From the NCBI GenBank assembly GCA_050486105.1, contig JBJHCR010000415.1, forward strand, positions 1-5,298: DNA of 5,298 bases, read 5' to 3'. The position numbers were made by a program, and so were the translations under genes. Positions 1 to 5,298 of the stretch are shown in pieces (position 1 is the stretch's first letter; each line of letters opens with the position of its first letter). This DNA comes from JAEXNA01 sp050486105 (GTDB taxonomy: Bacteria; Vulcanimicrobiota; Xenobia; Xenobiales; JADMJV01). The notes beneath the pieces were generated by a model. It had not been told where the DNA came from and did not search any database. It was given only the letters and a program-made list of their open reading frames with translations.

Positions 1-2
1 GC

Positions 3-152
3 TTAGAACTCTGTGAAAGTGACGTTCAAAGGCTCAAAGGTTATCTTTACCAAGTCGCAGACGAAGACCTCAGACGGATGAGAGACGAAGGTCCCTGCGA
101 ACCCTGGGAACGTTTGGAGGATGAGCCTGATGGCCAAGAAGCAAAATCCTGA
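3..152 (+). CDS. Partial hypothetical protein, C-terminal end, overlapping the integrase start
   Basis: An open frame runs in from the left edge of the window and stops at TGA 150-152, giving 49 residues of a C-terminus whose start lies outside the window. The peptide begins LELCESDVQRLKGYLYQVAD, continues with a charged, probably helical stretch (DEDLRRMRDEG), and ends in an acidic tail (EDEPDGQEAKS). The end overlaps the integrase reading frame by 23 bases, an arrangement that suggests translational coupling. I do not recognise the family. Small DNA-binding proteins or excisionases often sit just upstream of an integrase, but no helix-turn-helix can be shown in this fragment. The frame has no stop over 49 codons and ends in the overlap pattern typical of real genes, but it is short, so a chance open frame is possible. 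Confidence 0.4.
   Translation, partial: LELCESDVQRLKGYLYQVADEDLRRMRDEGPCEPWERLEDEPDGQEAKS
116..120 (+). promoter_or_regulatory. Shine-Dalgarno site of the integrase
   Basis: GGAGG lies 9 bases before the ATG at 130 but directly touches the ATG at 121. A ribosome needs a spacer of roughly 5-9 bases, so this site supports initiation at 130 rather than 121. It lies inside the end of the upstream open frame, which fits coupled translation. Confidence 0.6.
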
Positions 153-1281
153 TCGCGGTCTATTCAAGGACATTCGGGGTTCAGGGCGTTGGGGCGTCGA
201 ATGGTATGACCACCTGGGTAAACGCCATCGGACTCTGATCGGAACGAAGCGGGATGCCAGGGCGTGGAGAGAAGAGCTTAACGCTCTCAAACAAAAGGTG
301 AAGCGCGGCCTGGTCGACCCACAGGAGCTTTATGACAGAGGCTTTCTCGATGGAAAGGGACGAAGGCAGGAGCTTACCCTGAGTCAATACTTCCAAGACT
401 GCCTCCCTGAACTCAGGACCAAGAAGACCTGGAAGACCCTGCAAGCCTATATCAAAACCTGGTCAAGACTCATTGGAGACTTCCAGCTCGAGGAGATAGA
501 AGCCAAACATGCCGTTCTGCGAAGATCGGCAAGGCTCGAGCGCGGGGCAACACCTGCCACCTGTAACCGGGAGACTGAGTTCCTCCGCTCCATCCTAAAC
601 AGGGCTGTCAGAGATGGGCACCTTGAGAAGAACCCTCTGTCGACCCTCTCAGACCTTCCAGAGGATAACAAGCGAATGCGAATCCTCTCCAAGTCCGAAG
701 AACTCCGGCTAGAGTCTGAGATGGAAACAGAAGACTTCGACATCATTCTCTTTGCCGTGGATACCGGCCTGAGACGGTCCAAGGTGTTCGGGCTCGCCTG
801 GTTTGATGTCGACCTAGAGAACCGCTTGATAACGGTCAAGGATGCCAAGGCAGGCAGCAGTAGGCAGGTTCCGATGACCAACCGGGTCTTCATGATGCTG
901 CAGCGCAGGAAGGGGAGCCAGAGAGGTCCCTGGGTGTTCCCGAACTCCATCGAGAGCGGTCCGATGAATGCTCATAACTTCTGCAAGCGAAAGTTTAAGC
1001 CAGCGCTCGAAGCCTGCCAGATTGACGGCCTAACCTTCCATGACCTTCGGAGAACCTTTGGAAGCCGGATAGCCATGGCGGGCAAAGGTGGAAGGGTTCT
1101 GAGCGGTCTGATGGGTCATCGGTCACCCAAGACGACGGATCGTTATGCTCACCTTGACCCTGAGACCTTCCAGGCGGCGATCAGGGCTCTCGACCAACAC
1201 AACGAGCAGAAAACCGGGCTAAGCCTGGTTCATTCACAGGGTGAAATAGGGAGTCCAAAGGAGGCAAAAGGAGTATGCTAA
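130..1281 (+). CDS. Tyrosine recombinase / phage-type integrase
   Basis: This is a site-specific recombinase expected to integrate and excise the element to its left. Starting at ATG 130 it has 383 residues, a normal length for the family; ATG 121 is an alternative adding three residues. Residues about 8-60 look like an N-terminal arm-type DNA-binding region (GRWGVEWYD, then a basic helix). Residues about 83-175 form the SAM-like core-binding domain (TLSQYFQDCL ... LRSILNRAVRDGHLEKNPL). The catalytic domain follows with all expected residues: Arg215 in TGLRR, Lys240 in DAKAG, His304 and Arg307 in HDLRR, His330 in MGHRS, and the nucleophile Tyr339 in TDRYAHL. The segment after Arg215 reads RRSKVFGL where most relatives have RRGE followed by a hydrophobic residue. 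The last 40 residues are polar and probably disordered. The gene reads into a tRNA-Arg fragment about 80 bases downstream, the likely attachment site. Confidence 0.93.
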   Translation: MAKKQNPDRGLFKDIRGSGRWGVEWYDHLGKRHRTLIGTKRDARAWREELNALKQKVKRGLVDPQELYDRGFLDGKGRRQELTLSQYFQDCLPELRTKKTWKTLQAYIKTWSRLIGDFQLEEIEAKHAVLRRSARLERGATPATCNRETEFLRSILNRAVRDGHLEKNPLSTLSDLPEDNKRMRILSKSEELRLESEMETEDFDIILFAVDTGLRRSKVFGLAWFDVDLENRLITVKDAKAGSSRQVPMTNRVFMMLQRRKGSQRGPWVFPNSIESGPMNAHNFCKRKFKPALEACQIDGLTFHDLRRTFGSRIAMAGKGGRVLSGLMGHRSPKTTDRYAHLDPETFQAAIRALDQHNEQKTGLSLVHSQGEIGSPKEAKGVC

Positions 1282-1300
1282 CCGCCACTAAAACCGCCAC
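1281..1300 (+). repeat. Pair of 8-bp direct repeats, possible integrase arm sites
   Basis: ACCGCCAC occurs at 1281-1288 and again at 1293-1300, 12 bases apart, right at the integrase stop codon and about 60 bases before the tRNA-derived core. Tyrosine recombinases with an N-terminal arm-binding domain bind short direct repeats flanking the core, so position and spacing fit. The repeats are short and the assignment is inference. Confidence 0.3.
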
Positions 1301-1360
1301 ACAAAAAACGGGACCCACTAGAAACCCAGTGCTTCCAGGCTTTAGGCAGAGGTGACCCTG
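1282..1360. other. Noncoding element end between integrase and attachment core
   Basis: No credible gene is present in this stretch. It contains the possible arm-site repeats, an A-rich run (ACAAAAAA around 1300-1307) and sequence unrelated to a tRNA 5' half: there is no D-arm and no acceptor strand complementary to CGGACAC. That absence is what identifies this side of the core as mobile-element DNA rather than an intact tRNA gene. I see no strong hairpin terminator for the integrase here. Confidence 0.5.
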
Positions 1361-1408
1361 TGGCTACGAACCAAGAGGTCGGGGGTTCGAATCCCTCCGG
1401 ACACGCCA
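1361..1408 (+). other. Attachment site (attR) made of the 3' part of tRNA-Arg(ACG)
   Basis: The sequence folds as a tRNA from the anticodon loop to the end. The loop is CTACGAA at 1364-1370 with anticodon ACG at 1366-1368, the 3' anticodon stem is CCAAG, and the variable loop is AGGTC. The T-stem is GGGGG/CCCTC with loop TTCGAAT at 1386-1392. The acceptor 3' strand is CGGACAC at 1398-1404, then discriminator G and encoded CCA at 1406-1408. Loop and flanks match the bacterial tRNA-Arg(ACG) pattern (GGCTACGAACC, GGTCGG, GGTTCGAATCC). On the 5' side only GG (1362-1363), or TGG, continues the stem: position 28 would pair G with A, and no D-arm or 5' acceptor strand follows. Identity with a tRNA therefore starts at the anticodon loop, a common crossover region for tRNA-targeting integrases. 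The intact tRNA should lie at the far end of the element, to the left. Confidence 0.8.
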
Positions 1409-1446
1409 CGAGAAACCCTGTGAGAGCGGGGTTTTTTGCTTTCTCG
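1409..1446 (+). terminator. Intrinsic terminator of the tRNA-Arg gene (copy 1)
   Basis: The hairpin stem AAACCC (1413-1418) pairs with GGGTTT (1429-1434) and is followed by more T residues to 1437. It starts directly after the encoded CCA, as expected for a tRNA transcription terminator. An outer arm CGAGAAA (1409-1415) is also complementary to TTTCTCG (1440-1446). The integrase transcript would also end here. Confidence 0.65.
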
Positions 1447-1463
1447 AACCGAGAAGTCGGGGG

Positions 1464-1496
1464 TGGCCTCGGAAGACCTCGAAACGGCCTCCGGCC
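1464..1496. repeat. 33-bp insertion inside the second tRNA-tail copy
   Basis: Compared with unit A, unit B carries an extra GC-rich segment between the T-stem G-run and the T-loop. It contains several GGCC blocks, including GGCCTCCGGCC at 1486-1496, which can form a small hairpin. No target-site duplication typical of an insertion sequence is evident, and its origin is unknown. Confidence 0.5.
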
Positions 1497-1520
1497 TTGC
1501 GAACCCTGCCGGACACGCCA

Positions 1521-1558
1521 CGAGAAACCCTGTGAGAGCGGGTTTTTTTGCGTTCTCG
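1521..1558 (+). terminator. Second copy of the tRNA-Arg terminator
   Basis: AAACCC (1525-1530) pairs with GGGTTT (1540-1545), followed by four more T residues. The outer arm CGAGAA pairs with TTCTCG (1553-1558). It is nearly identical to the first terminator, with changes only in the G/T run and one base before the outer arm. On the opposite strand the hairpin lacks a good T-run, so it is at best a weak terminator for pnkp. Confidence 0.55.
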
Positions 1559-1614
1559 AACCAAGAGGTCGGGGGGGGTCAACCCGCCTGCCTTAACTTT
1601 GCCCAAACCTGGTC

Positions 1615-4128
1615 TCACAATCGAGGATCGATCGGGGTGCTCTCCAGGGCCAGAATGGCAAACACGCAACGGTGAACTTCGTACAAGGGGGCCCCGGCCA
1701 CATAAAGGCTTAGAGCTTCGAGCCCCAAAGCGAACTCTCTCAGGGCAAGGGATCGTTTTCGGCCCAGTCCGCGCTTACGCAATTGCGGCAAATATTCGGT
1801 GTAGTCAGGTCCGTAAATGATCCGTAGATACTCTCGCCCCCTCACCTTAACGGCTGGCTGCACTAGTCCTTTCTTGCCGAAGGTCACGAAAGTCTCGGGC
1901 TTCACCACCATACCCTCGCCTCCGGCTTCGGTCATCTCTTCCCACCATCGACATCCTTGAGACATGCTCTCGTCATCCCAGAGATCGACCTCTAGGGTTT
2001 TCGTGGGATGAAAGCAATCAGAGCCTCCGAGATACTTCTGGAGGTTCTCCAAATGCCAACTGTGAGTCTTGTCCTGATGAACCGCACCTGCGCTTGCCAA
2101 AAGGTGAAACGGTGCCAACTTTACTCCTTGAAGACCGTCGGTGCCCCAGCAATACCTCCCGTACGTCTCGGTGAATCGCTCGGCATTGCCGAGACGCTGT
2201 TCAACTCTTGCCAGCAAAGCCTCGCCTAACACACCCAGGGGTCCCTGCGCTTCTCTCAAAACCTCGACTCCTGCCGTGAGTCCATGGCGCGCCGAGGTTC
2301 CCACGGCGGCGTACTGCTCTCTCAATAAAGACATAGCCTTGGCTGACCAAGGCATCACCTCCGCATCAAGACAAACCCAGTCAGTCTCAAAGTCCGCCCA
2401 GAAGCCCGCTTTCTCGAGAGTATCCACCAGATGTGCCACCAAAGCCTCTTCTAAAGTTTGCGCCTGAGCATCCAGGTCTAGAGAACTTTCAGAAGACCCC
2501 TTCAAGTCGTTGGAAAAGAATGGACGGCCGGTGCGGGTGAAGCAGCGACCTTGACCATCTTGCCTCAAGACCAGAAGGGCCCGGGAGCCCATGTGCTTCT
2601 CTTGACAGCTCACCGTCTCAAGACCCTGACTTCGGTACGAATTGAAAGCCTCTGTAGGATATTCTAGATAATCAGGACGCTCGCTGGTAGCGCAAGGCGC
2701 CATGGTGGGAGGCAGAGAAAGGAGCCATTCCGGAGCTATGGCAAAGCGGCTCATAACTTCCAGGGCCGATGAGGCCTGTTCTGCCTGAATACCGATGTTC
2801 GGTATCAAAGCCGTCCTAACGATCTGCTTGCCCAGTAGGTCCGATAGCTTGATCTCATTCGGGTCACGGCTCGGACCCTGCCCTTCCATCAATGGGCGCT
2901 TGGGCTCACAATGTACTCCCTTAGCCGGGACGCTGAGCAAGCTCAATTCCGGATAACGCAGGGCTGTCAAGGCCCCACCAAAGACGCAGCCAGTATCAAT
3001 GTTGATCGTTCGATTCTGCCAAACAGCCTCCGGCACCGGAGTGTGCCCGTAGACCACCATGGCCTGACCCCGGTAATCGGAAGCCCAATTCAAGCGCACC
3101 GGCAGTCCGAATTCGTCGACTTCACCTGTGGTATCACCGTAGAGGCAGAACTCTCGTACCCGACCGCTCGCTCGACCTTGATACTGCTCTTTTAGTCCGG
3201 CGTGAGCGACCACCAGCCGACCCTCGTCCAAGACATAGTGGCTGATCAGACTTTTTAAAAATGAGGCCATTTCACGCTTGAACTCGTCACCTTGCTGTTC
3301 GAGTTCGGCCTTGGTGAGTTCAAGACCGTGGGCCACGGTGATGTTCTTGCCTTGCAAGAGCTTCAGCACCTTGACGTCGTGATTGCCCGCCACACACAAG
3401 GCTTGCTCAGCGTCCACCATGCGTTTCACTATGCGATAACAGTCCAAGTTCCTCGGTCCACGGTCGGTGATATCGCCCACGAAAATCACTCTTCGACCGT
3501 CCGGATGACCCTGCTCGTCATAGCCCAACAGGGCAAGCAATTCTTCGAGTTCGGTAGCACACCCGTGGAGATCCCCGATGATGTCGAATGGACCGGTGAG
3601 GTCCCTTCGATCAGTCCAAAGTTTGCTCCGCACAACCTTGAGCTGCCCTTCATTGTCTGGACCTACCGTATAAGTGCGATGGTATCTTTCGGTCTTGAGT
3701 GCCCGAGCCGACTGTCGAAACATGGACAGGTGACGAGCGATCACCTGAGGTGGAAGACGTCGATCGCTGCGGTCGGCATTGCGAGCTAAGCAAACCTGTT
3801 TGGGCGTATCGAAGGCAATCAAAGAGCACAAGCAATCCTGGTCTCTCGCGATCCGTTTCAACTCAAGTCGGTCTTCCGAACGCAGGTTAGTAGCGTCCAC
3901 CGCCGCGAAGCGGCCTTCTCGCAGCCTGATTCGAACGATGGTGTGAAGCAACTCAAAAGCGGCTGTTGTTGAGGATTGATCGTTCTCGTCGTCACAAACC
4001 ATCGCTCGGCAGCGATCTGAAGAGACTATCTCAGTGGGAAGGAAATGTTCGGCTGCAAATGTCGATTTTCCAGAACTCGAAGCTCCCATCAAGATCACTA
4101 ACCCTTGCTCTGGTAAAGTGATGGTCAT
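1615..4128 (-). CDS. pnkp: Polynucleotide kinase-phosphatase-ligase of bacterial RNA repair
   Basis: This is an RNA end-healing and sealing enzyme of 837 residues, close to the usual ~850-870 and complete, with the family's C-terminal ending ALESTPIDPRL. The N-terminal 5'-kinase has P-loop GASSSGKS (15-22, Lys21), Asp38 in SSDRCR, VDATN (77-81) and Arg116. The central metallophosphoesterase removes 2',3'-cyclic phosphate or phosphate ends; it shows GDLHG (Asp186, His188), GDITDRG (Asp219), GNHD (Asn249, His250), AHAG (His309), YGHTP (His362) and DTG (Asp378). The C-terminal adenylyltransferase/ligase has the AMP-accepting Lys511 in EKHMGSR, then LDAEVMPWSAK (587-597), EGMVVKP (Lys743) and QPAVKVRGREYLRIIYGPDY. 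In characterised systems the ligase depends on Hen1 for sealing, and hen1 lies immediately upstream with a 4-base overlap. No strong ribosome site precedes the ATG, so translation is probably coupled. The gene converges on the tRNA scar. Confidence 0.96.
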   Translation of the reverse strand: MTITLPEQGLVILMGASSSGKSTFAAEHFLPTEIVSSDRCRAMVCDDENDQSSTTAAFELLHTIVRIRLREGRFAAVDATNLRSEDRLELKRIARDQDCLCSLIAFDTPKQVCLARNADRSDRRLPPQVIARHLSMFRQSARALKTERYHRTYTVGPDNEGQLKVVRSKLWTDRRDLTGPFDIIGDLHGCATELEELLALLGYDEQGHPDGRRVIFVGDITDRGPRNLDCYRIVKRMVDAEQALCVAGNHDVKVLKLLQGKNITVAHGLELTKAELEQQGDEFKREMASFLKSLISHYVLDEGRLVVAHAGLKEQYQGRASGRVREFCLYGDTTGEVDEFGLPVRLNWASDYRGQAMVVYGHTPVPEAVWQNRTINIDTGCVFGGALTALRYPELSLLSVPAKGVHCEPKRPLMEGQGPSRDPNEIKLSDLLGKQIVRTALIPNIGIQAEQASSALEVMSRFAIAPEWLLSLPPTMAPCATSERPDYLEYPTEAFNSYRSQGLETVSCQEKHMGSRALLVLRQDGQGRCFTRTGRPFFSNDLKGSSESSLDLDAQAQTLEEALVAHLVDTLEKAGFWADFETDWVCLDAEVMPWSAKAMSLLREQYAAVGTSARHGLTAGVEVLREAQGPLGVLGEALLARVEQRLGNAERFTETYGRYCWGTDGLQGVKLAPFHLLASAGAVHQDKTHSWHLENLQKYLGGSDCFHPTKTLEVDLWDDESMSQGCRWWEEMTEAGGEGMVVKPETFVTFGKKGLVQPAVKVRGREYLRIIYGPDYTEYLPQLRKRGLGRKRSLALREFALGLEALSLYVAGAPLYEVHRCVFAILALESTPIDPRL
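4125..4128 (-). promoter_or_regulatory. ATGA stop/start overlap coupling hen1 and pnkp
   Basis: On the minus strand the pnkp ATG (4128-4126) shares bases with the hen1 TGA (4127-4125). The upstream bases (TTTTCGTGAG) contain no good Shine-Dalgarno site, so pnkp is probably translated by ribosomes ending hen1. This fits two subunits made in equal amounts. Confidence 0.8.
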
Positions 4129-5298
4129 CTCACGAAAACCGCCATTTGGCTGGGTGGTCCGAAATCCGGGTGCTCGGGACCCAGAGGCTTGAACCGGACA
4201 TTGTATTCTCCTTTGACCTGATAGGCCCAGGTCTGAAACTCATCTCGGGTCCACTCAAAACGATGATCAGGGTGACGGAATCGTCCCGCCGTAAGCGACT
4301 CCCAAACAGCGTTGTATTCTCGATTCGGAGTGGTGATTATCACCGTTCCCGGCTTCATCCGCTCAAAAATCTGATACGATGCCCTGGCCAAACGATCTGG
4401 CTCCAGGTGTTCGATCACCTCCACCAAAACAGCCATATCCAAGTTGTGCAATCGCTCGTCGTCGTAGAAGAGACTCCCTTGGAACAGCTGAACCCGCTGC
4501 CTTTGAACCGTCCTAAGGCGATCCAGCCATTCGGAAGTTCTCTCCAAGGCGTTGGGACAGACGTCCATTCCAATAAACTGAGGGACCTTTGTCCTGGCGA
4601 GCAACAGCTTTAAGAGCTTCCCCTCTCCGCAGCCAAGATCAGCCAGGGTCTGAGGGGAGGTCTCGGTGATGACTTCGCAAACCGCCTGCAGGCGCTGCTG
4701 ATGGAGACCGATCCTGGCCTCACCCTCGTCTTCGCTAGAGGTGGCGAGGTTCTGCTCGGAGGAGTCAGACAAAGCTTCCAGAGCCGGCCGGGCGAGGNNN
4801 NNNNNNNCCCTTCGATGCTGTAAATAGCGATTGACGATCAGTTCTTTATGAGGATGCTCGCTCAACCAATCCTTACTGGAAGTGAGAAGCTTCTCAACTT
4901 CTTCCGGCCCAACCCAATAATGCTTCTCATCATCGAATACCGGAATCAGAACGTAAAGATGACGCAGTACTCTATACAGAGCAGACTTGATGTCTAGACA
5001 AACATCAAAATAACGTGATGCCCCCCATTCTGGGAATCGAGGGTCCAAAGGCAAACGGCTCGCTTGCACTGTGTAACCCAAGGGTTCGAACAGGCTGCGC
5101 AGCACCGCCTCTCCGCCTCGACACGGTAGGACCGGCAGCCTCACTCTGAGTTCCCATTGCTGCTCCACCAGATCCGGCCTCCGTTGACAGCGCCCGGCAA
5201 GTGCCGTCCGAAATGCCGCATTCAGGGCCACACTCAAAAAAGAACTCGCCACATAGCATCGGTCGTTAACGTACGGCTGCAGAGCAAATCCTCTGGAC
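4125..5298 (-). CDS. hen1: Hen1, RNA 3'-terminal ribose 2'-O-methyltransferase (partial, N-terminus off window)
   Basis: Hen1 methylates the 2'-OH of the terminal ribose at a broken RNA 3' end, so the site resists a second cut after ligation; its N-terminal half activates the Pnkp ligase. The visible 390 residues reach the right edge with no start codon: upstream of the GTG at 5252-5250 the frame reads QPYVNDRCYVASSFLSVA, the conserved family segment (usually QYVNDRPYVASSFLS), so that GTG is an internal valine. Roughly 75-100 N-terminal residues should be missing compared with ~465-residue relatives. Counting from that valine, 1-145 is the ligase-activating region (LPVLPCRGGE, LFEPLGY, HLYVLIPVFDDEKHYW). 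The methyltransferase follows with SAM loop DLGCGEG (205-211), acidic GMD (228-230) and the metal site Glu278, Glu281, His282 (EVIEH) and His330 (HPDHRFEW), then TTPNREYN. Ten Ns interrupt the linker between halves, though the frame agrees on both sides. Confidence 0.95.
   Translation of the reverse strand, partial: SRGFALQPYVNDRCYVASSFLSVALNAAFRTALAGRCQRRPDLVEQQWELRVRLPVLPCRGGEAVLRSLFEPLGYTVQASRLPLDPRFPEWGASRYFDVCLDIKSALYRVLRHLYVLIPVFDDEKHYWVGPEEVEKLLTSSKDWLSEHPHKELIVNRYLQHRRXXXXLARPALEALSDSSEQNLATSSEDEGEARIGLHQQRLQAVCEVITETSPQTLADLGCGEGKLLKLLLARTKVPQFIGMDVCPNALERTSEWLDRLRTVQRQRVQLFQGSLFYDDERLHNLDMAVLVEVIEHLEPDRLARASYQIFERMKPGTVIITTPNREYNAVWESLTAGRFRHPDHRFEWTRDEFQTWAYQVKGEYNVRFKPLGPEHPDFGPPSQMAVFVR
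4798..4807. other. Assembly gap (10 N) inside hen1
   Basis: Ten undetermined bases lie between HPHKELIVNRYLQHRR and LARPALEAL, in the linker joining the Hen1 activating domain to the methyltransferase. Ten is a common placeholder length, so the true distance is unknown. The flanking frames join correctly only if the real length is 1 modulo 3, as 10 is. Related proteins have a short segment here, so the gap is probably an assembly join rather than a gene break. Confidence 0.95.

Larger units (their letters stand above)
1368..1590 (+). repeat. Tandem array of tRNA-Arg tail plus terminator units
   Basis: GAACC(A/G)AGA... or GAACCAAGAGG..., followed by GTCGGGGG, begins at 1368, 1446 and 1558. 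Unit A (1368-1445, 78 bp) is the intact tRNA tail plus terminator. Unit B (1446-1557, 112 bp) is the same unit with 33 extra bases at 1464-1496 inside the T-arm and a damaged T-loop (TTGCGAA for TTCGAAT). Unit C starts at 1558 and decays after the G-run, near 1590. The 34 bases at 1397-1430 are identical to those at 1509-1542. The joint between terminator and next tRNA piece (TTCTCGAACC) is the same at both borders, which points to tandem duplication followed by decay rather than unrelated integrations. Confidence 0.75.

Noticed and set aside
3..290. Minus-strand 95-residue open frame opposite the integrase start
   Set aside because: It overlaps the well-supported integrase on the other strand and has no recognisable domain or ribosome site.
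447..950. Minus-strand 167-residue open frame inside the integrase gene
   Set aside because: It is a shadow of the integrase coding frame: low-complexity, rich in Ser and Arg, with no domain.
1355..1363. ACCCTGTG before the tRNA core resembling the terminator loop sequence at 1415-1422
   Set aside because: The match is only eight bases and the flanks differ; it is too short to claim another repeat unit left of the core.
1361..1408. A functional complete tRNA-Arg gene
   Set aside because: There is no 5' acceptor strand, no D-arm and only a partial 5' anticodon stem upstream, so the transcript could not fold as a tRNA.
1368..1590. CRISPR array suggested by the repeated units
   Set aside because: The repeats are tRNA and terminator sequence, there are only two and a half units of unequal length, and there are no unique spacers and no cas genes.
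1364..1669. Minus-strand frame ending in RRDSNPRPLGS, and plus-strand frames containing NQEVGGSNPSGHA
   Set aside because: These are translations of the tRNA T-arm and its repeats, a well-known source of spurious proteins. The repeated peptide in the plus frames mirrors the DNA repeat, not a gene.
3292..3789. Plus-strand 165-residue open frame opposite pnkp
   Set aside because: It lies antisense to the conserved kinase and phosphatase domains of Pnkp, whose motifs prove the minus-strand frame.
4146..4613. Plus-strand 155-residue open frame opposite hen1
   Set aside because: It is antisense to the Hen1 methyltransferase domain with its SAM and metal motifs, and it has no features of its own.

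Overview
The window holds three things. On the left is the end of an integrated mobile element, made of a tyrosine recombinase and the tail of an upstream gene. Next comes a short noncoding stretch (about 1282-1614) built around the 3' half of a tRNA-Arg gene and repeated copies of it. On the right, on the opposite strand, is a two-gene bacterial RNA-repair operon, hen1-pnkp, whose hen1 runs off the right edge. A run of 10 Ns at 4798-4807 shows that this is a draft or scaffolded assembly. The organism is a bacterium: Shine-Dalgarno signal, a 4-base ATGA gene overlap, a tRNA with encoded CCA, and bacterial-type Pnkp and Hen1. I cannot assign a phylum, because Pnkp/Hen1 are scattered across many bacterial phyla and the integrase belongs to a very widespread family.

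Left part (1-1281, + strand). A frame open from the window edge ends at 152 and overlaps the start of the integrase. The integrase has a full tyrosine-recombinase catalytic set. It reads towards a sequence matching tRNA-Arg(ACG) from the anticodon loop to the CCA end, with no 5' half of the tRNA upstream of it. This is the expected look of attR for an element integrated in a tRNA gene: element to the left, displaced tRNA 3' end and chromosome to the right.

Middle part (1282-1614). Two short direct repeats near the integrase stop could be recombinase arm sites. The tRNA tail plus its intrinsic terminator then recurs as a tandem array of about 78-bp units. The first unit is intact, the second has a 33-bp insertion in the T-arm, and the third is truncated. 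This looks like scarring of a repeatedly used integration site or a local tandem duplication.

Right part (1615-5298, - strand). Hen1 marks RNA 3' ends by ribose 2'-O-methylation, and Pnkp is a three-domain kinase/phosphatase/ligase that heals and seals broken RNA. The two genes overlap by 4 bases and act together as a heterotetrameric repair machine for RNAs such as tRNAs cut by ribotoxins. All hallmark catalytic motifs are present in both proteins, apart from the missing Hen1 N-terminus and the unresolved gap. The operon converges on the tRNA scar. Whether it belongs to the chromosome or to an older element at the same site cannot be decided from this window.
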